From Dipetalonema caudispina (Eukaryota; Nematoda; Chromadorea; Rhabditida; Onchocercidae): a stretch of 64,000 bases of DNA. The notes under the pieces are model-generated. The model searched no databases, was not told the DNA's origin, and was given only the letters and a program-made list of their open reading frames with translations. The DNA lies in contig JABVXV010000192.1 of the NCBI GenBank assembly GCA_013365325.1, positions 1-64,000 of the forward strand, in the 5' to 3' direction. Below, in pieces: positions 59,201 to 64,000 of the stretch (within the stretch, counting starts at the first letter, position 1; each line of letters begins with the position of its first letter). The translations under genes and the position numbers were made by a program.

Positions 59201-62200
59201 AGGATCAATTAAATCGAAATCTTAATCGAATACTTTTTGTTTGCTTACTTATTTGCCACTCTTCACTGGAATTCTCAATTGTGTTTTATTTGATTTTTTT
59301 GTAAATTATCCAAAATATTTGCTTAGCAATTTTTACTTCTTTACTCCATTCATCATATTAATAATTTATTTGTTTATCAACTAAACAATAGAATAATAAT
59401 CATTTGATAAATGTCTGTTAATAAATTTGATAATATTTAAAATACTTACCTTTAATTATAATCAGATTTAATCGTCTAGCATCCGATACATCACCTCTGA
59501 TAAATTAAATATAAAATTGTATTAGTTCGGTTAAAAGAATATAAAAGAAAGAGATAGTTCATCGTTGATATTTAGAAGATAATTTAATATAGTTTCCAAG
59601 TGATTAACAATTGCGGCGATCGACTCGTTAATTTATCCTTGCCATCTATTTGAACTAACTAATTCCTTTTGATGTGATTTATAAACAGAAGACCTATTTT
59701 ACTAAATCATTCATTCAATGCCACCATTCATTTCATAATTATTAACTAATAATGGGTAATAATGAGTTCTTATTTTTCGTTTTCTTTTTTTCTTATATTA
59801 TAGAAAAAGTGAATTACGAAATAAGAAAGAAATTGAGAGAAAAGATTCTAAGAAAAACAACTGATTAAGACTTATCAAAATTATTCATCTTTCACAAAAA
59901 AAAGTATAACAAATGAGATACCAACCAATATAATATGATATGATACTCTAAAATATTTGAAATATCTTAAAACTTTCTGAAATCTCTCCAAAGATCAAAA
60001 ATATACGGGACACTTAATTATCAGATGGAAGTATCATAATAACAACTGATTTTATCGTAAGTATCCTTTGTGTTCTTACTAAAATTGGCCTTAACATGTA
60101 GCCTAGCTACCAAACATACAATAATTTTAAGCTCTGCTAGATATCATAGAATTACAATCAAGTATTCTATTTCACTTTCACTGCCTAATTTTGTAACACT
60201 AACGAGTACCACTGAATGTCCTGAATTTCAGATTATAAAACAGGATTTCTTCTTTCCATTAAATGCAATTATAAAATTCTGTCTAATTTCGTCAACAATT
60301 CAAAACAAGAATATTTTAGTTGTATTTTTGGAATTAAAAATGGAAATCTTTTTTTTCGCATCATTTTTAGCTTCCAATTAGTTTTAGAATTATTAATTAT
60401 AGCATTAGAATTATAAAATCTATTCTTTTTTAATTAATAAAAGCTTATATGAAAATGTTAGAAATGCCTAGAAATTAGTTGCATAATTAATTGTATTTTG
60501 CCTTATCAATACTTTTTCTTTCTAAAATAATACCAATTTCGAAAGATCATTTAAGCAAATCCTTCAAATTATTCGATCCACGAGTTATGTAAGACAAGAA
60601 TCTATAAAACTATTAAATTATGAAATTATATCAGCACCTACAAAAAAAATATGAAATTGAGACTGATGCTTCCATCCGTATGACAAATCAAGTGAAAAGG
60701 TATTTTTCAGGCTAATATAATCATAAATTTGGATATACTCAAATTTGTTTTATTCAAAATAACACAATGTTAGGCAATTGATTACTTTCAGTATTTTGTT
60801 AACAATTTAAATAAATTATCAAATTTAAAAATAAAATTTGTAAATATCAAAATTTAATATATGCTGTCATCAACACTATGCATAACTCATCTTGCAGGAG
60901 TGGTAATTAGTGAAAACTTAGCTTAATTTTGAGGGATCAATAAGTCTGCATAACCTTCACTGCTCATTTCTCTCAATTTTATATAGCTATTTTAAATTTA
61001 AAATAAAAAGAAACAATCAAGACCTTTTTTTGAGGCATGAAATCGATCTCATTATAGCACAAAAGTTTTAGGATTTATCATCATAATGATGATGAAATGA
61101 TAGCTATCAACAACTAAAAGCTGATAGATTTATTAGGATCTTAATCTTAGTATGAGTACACCATGTAATCTCTGCACTAATTTGTACCTTTAAATTTAGT
61201 TCTGACAAATGTTAAAAGTAAATTGAGTGTATGTAAGAAAACAGGACTGCAGAAAAAGCAGTAATAAACTAAATACTGTGACATGTTACTTAAGTTGAGT
61301 TTTCATATGTTAAGGTAAAGAAATCAGCAAAAAAATTTTTTTTTTTTGAACTTAATATTGGTCGTCGTCTAACCTATGATCATTGAAATCAGCAATATAT
61401 TATGGTGTTAACTTATTAAAATTCATTGCTCACATCGAATTATCAAGTCTGAATGAAACTTGTAAGGTTATGATAAATTGTTCATTGTTTTAAAGGCATG
61501 CAATTTCCCTTCGAGTCTCTTTCTTTTTCGATCTTTTTTTTTTTCAACGCAAACTGTTGTTGTCCTAATCAACAAAAAACCTTTTTCTTCGAAAAAAAAA
61601 AAAAAAAAAAACCAACTAAAAAAATCAAGGCTATCTTTGTTTTAGAATGATCATTTTTTATGATCACTTCAGTGTCCAAAACACACTGTTCGAAGTGTTA
61701 TTGTTCCTTAATTGGATAATACAGCAAATAACCGATAAGCGTACAGTTACAATAGTAGTCAAAATTCTTACATTTGCATATTTATTTCCGTTAGCAACGT
61801 AACATGAAATAAGCAATAGTTACTTGAGAGAAGCAAAGAAAAAAATACGAAAGTTTGTTGGTCTCCTCTTTTAACATTTTGATTACAAAAAAATTGGATC
61901 ATCTTAATCAAAGATTACAAAATTTCCGAAATTTCGATAAGAGAAAAACAAAGAGCACCCAAAGATTAATATCGTTGTATATTTATTGGAATTATAAATG
62001 AATGATGAAATTGTGCCGAATGTAACACAGAATATTAGTTCTGCCATAGTTTATAAACGGTTATGGTGATACTATACCACAAAGCAATTTATTGCTTTAT
62101 CAATCTACAAAAAAAATCTACCGTTGTGCACTTTTTCCTTTAGTATATTACAAGCTTCATGATAGACATCTTCACGGCAGATACCAATCTTTGACCTTAA

Positions 62201-63343
62201 ACAGCGAATACAAATTTAATTGGATTCGAACGAATTCAAACAGTTCGCTGCGCGACATTACACAAGGTTCCGTGATCTTCGCCACCGACTTCACATTCTT
62301 TCAGCACAATTTTCGACATAAATTAAAGGTTGCCAGCGTGAACTCTTCCCATAGATTAATCAAAATTTAAAATTTGTCAAATATTAGAACTAATTATGTA
62401 TTTTTTATCAGTAGTTCAATCGTTGATTAATTTGCTCAAGCAGTTTAAGTACCAATATCAGTCGTTCAGTGAAAATACTCCAGCTTCTCTCCATTAAATA
62501 TTACAATTGTACTTCCGAGTACATTATCAAATAGTAGGAAAAAGCAAAAAGTAAATTTACACTTCATGCATGCATGCGAAAGCAACATTTGACGTACTAA
62601 AACAATACCACCAGTTGTCGCTGAACACCACAAATTCTCGAAAAGGTATTCAATATTTGTGCAGTTCTAAACACTGCTCTGACTAATTTTAACAAATCAC
62701 TAAAAAGATATAATCAAAGAGTTTGCAAATTCACTTAAATGCCATATTACTATTTGGTGTACTGTTTTGTCATGGTATTCCCACATCATACGAAATCTCT
62801 GAGTTATACCACGATTGAAGGCATAGTTTTGAATCATTAGGATTTTCTAATAAAATGAAACGTTTGACTTTCAAAGGTTCAGTCAGGTAGCTGCAAACAG
62901 ACCTTCATGAAAAATATAATACTGATATCCGATTATTTTATGCCCGATAAATGCCACAACAGGTCAACAATGGATGTCATGAAATGATCTGTAGTGGAAA
63001 TACCTCTCTATATTTGCAAATCCAAACCGTTCTAGTATTGCCACGTGTAAAACGTTTCCAAATCCTACAGGAAAGAGCAAGATGAATCATTGATTTCATA
63101 TACCTTTTATTAATTACCATGTACGTACTTTGGCATTCATGAATCAATTCTCTCTTCAATTTATTATTACAACATATTAAATACCCCGTTCTTGGCTCAA
63201 ATTCAAAAGAAGCAGAAATAAAAAAAATATATATATATAAATATATACAAGCCAAATAACAACTAAACTCTGCAGCACCAACTTTGTATCTGTGTATGTC
63301 GCGTTATGCGCATATGAGGTAGAAAATCTTTAGTTATATACCT
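56284..63343. other. Large intergenic region, no gene recognised
   Basis: This region lies between the 5' end of the SH2D5-like gene and the GSKIP-like exon, both on the minus strand. It contains the ACT/ACC triplet tract near 56.6 kb, likely in the promoter or 5' UTR of the SH2D5-like gene. ORFs at 60070 (103 codons) and 62092 (92 codons) show no domain or splice context. The rest is AT-rich with homopolymers. Confidence 0.6.
56571..56683. repeat. ACT/ACC trinucleotide tract
   Basis: A dense run of ACT and ACC triplets with ATC/GCT interruptions lies about 290-400 bp upstream of the ATG of the SH2D5-like gene. Its position suggests promoter or 5' UTR sequence. Confidence 0.8.
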
Positions 63344-63573
63344 TCAAGTCCCTTTGAAACCCGAAACTCCATTGCTTAATGCAATGAGCTTGTTGCTGAG
63401 CTTACTAGCAAACTGATTTCGAAATTCCGGTGATATTACATTTAGCAGCTGATAAATTGTTTCAAAGTAACGGGTATGCAAATCGAGCTGCCGATAATCG
63501 CCATTCATACTATCGTGACGATCTGATGCAATACGCCATCCACGTTGTGTCAATTCAATACAGTACATACGAT
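63344..63573 (-). CDS. GSKIP-like protein, 3' terminal exon (partial gene)
   Basis: On the minus strand, an acceptor TTTTATCAG at the right end of the exon opens a frame reading RMYCIELTQRGWRIAS, then HTRYFETIYQLLNVISPEFR and FASKLSNKLIAL, and ends at a stop. The pattern CxELTxxG...YHETxYxLLxxxSPxYRxxFxxxLxxRLxxL is that of GSKIP (GSK3-beta interaction protein), a small protein that binds GSK3 and, in vertebrates, PKA RII. The domain is also related to a module in CLU proteins, but the sequence and the stop shortly after the helix fit GSKIP better. The exon enters in phase 1. No upstream exon could be found in the remaining 427 bases, so the 5' part probably lies beyond the window. Confidence 0.8.
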
Positions 63574-64000
63574 CTGATAAAATCGAAGTAATAATCGATT
63601 AAAGTAAAGTTAGATTAGATAAAATCCAAAACCTCTTACAAATTGTGATGGATAAGAAAGAAAGTATTACTATATAAATTCACATCAAAAGTTTTACAAA
63701 CGATAGATAATACGCTACTGCTCTTTCTCTTGCTCCGAATCACATATCTTGCTCAACTTCAAAGCTCGTTCAAGAAAATTTCAACAATGTAAAGTAACAG
63801 ATTGAAGTATAAATCATAATTAAATCACAGAAATAAGCAATCTAAGACAGGGAAGCTGAATACAGCTTTACTCAATACTTAGTAGAAACTTGGAATATGT
63901 CGCGAGTGCGACGCGACGAGATCTGCATGATTTCCTAATAAATAAGAAGTATCATAGAATACTTGAAGAGATTCCCACCTCATATCCTAAGGGTTGGAGA
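63574..64000. other. Right edge, probable intron of the GSKIP-like gene
   Basis: I find no exon with a compatible phase-1 end on the minus strand. A GC-richer patch (GCGAGTGCGACGCGACGAG) near 63902-63920 has no assigned role and could belong to an upstream exon or promoter. Confidence 0.4.

Noticed and set aside
60070..60381. 103-codon plus-strand ORF
   Set aside because: Hydrophobic, low-complexity composition from AT-rich DNA, no domain or exon context.
62092..62370. 92-codon plus-strand ORF with slightly richer base composition
   Set aside because: No recognisable domain, no flanking splice structure and no homologous pattern; length is within chance for this window.
1..64000. CRISPR arrays, bacterial operons, prophage or insertion sequences
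   Set aside because: The genes are intron-rich and eukaryotic; no repeat-spacer array, transposase or ribosome-binding-site pattern was seen.
1..64000. tRNA, rRNA, spliced-leader RNA or known microRNA genes
   Set aside because: A visual search for tRNA box motifs, the SL1 leader and common nematode microRNA seeds found no convincing match; a covariance-model scan would be needed to exclude them.

Overview
This window is AT-rich eukaryotic DNA. Its genes are split into many small exons separated by short spliceosomal introns, with GT donors and mostly TTTCAG-like acceptors. Gene content, gene structure and base composition suggest a clade III (spirurid, probably filarial) nematode. That placement is inference; no rRNA or species-diagnostic repeat was found. 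Between genes lie long non-coding stretches rich in homopolymers and microsatellites.

Five protein-coding loci can be assembled from exons whose splice phases agree. (1) syd-1 (+, about 6.8-20.4 kb) encodes a presynaptic scaffold with PDZ, C2 and degenerate RhoGAP domains. (2) mks-3/TMEM67 meckelin (+, 23.0-28.8 kb) encodes a ciliary transition-zone membrane protein, and a perfect 14-bp X-box (RFX/DAF-19 site consensus) lies about 0.27 kb upstream of its ATG. (3) A SARA/endofin-type FYVE protein (+, 34.1-42.8 kb) has the long SARA C-terminal domain and an apparent GC-AG intron. (4) A PTB-SH2 adaptor resembling vertebrate SH2D5 (-, 56.3-43.6 kb) keeps the phosphotyrosine-binding arginine in its SH2 domain. 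(5) The 3' exon of a GSKIP-like gene (-) lies at the right edge.

Between meckelin and SARA there is accessory-looking DNA: a tandemly duplicated segment of about 0.55 kb, a decayed C2H2 zinc-finger gene, and a possible zinc-knuckle relic. The SARA and SH2D5-like genes converge tail to tail with about 0.8 kb between their stop codons. The first 6.8 kb and 56.3-63.3 kb hold no recognisable gene.

The genes do not form one pathway. syd-1 acts in synapse assembly, mks-3 in sensory cilia, the SARA-like protein in endosomal sorting and TGF-beta signalling, the SH2D5-like protein in phosphotyrosine signalling, and GSKIP in GSK3/PKA anchoring. Domain identities rest on motif recognition from memory; no database search was run.
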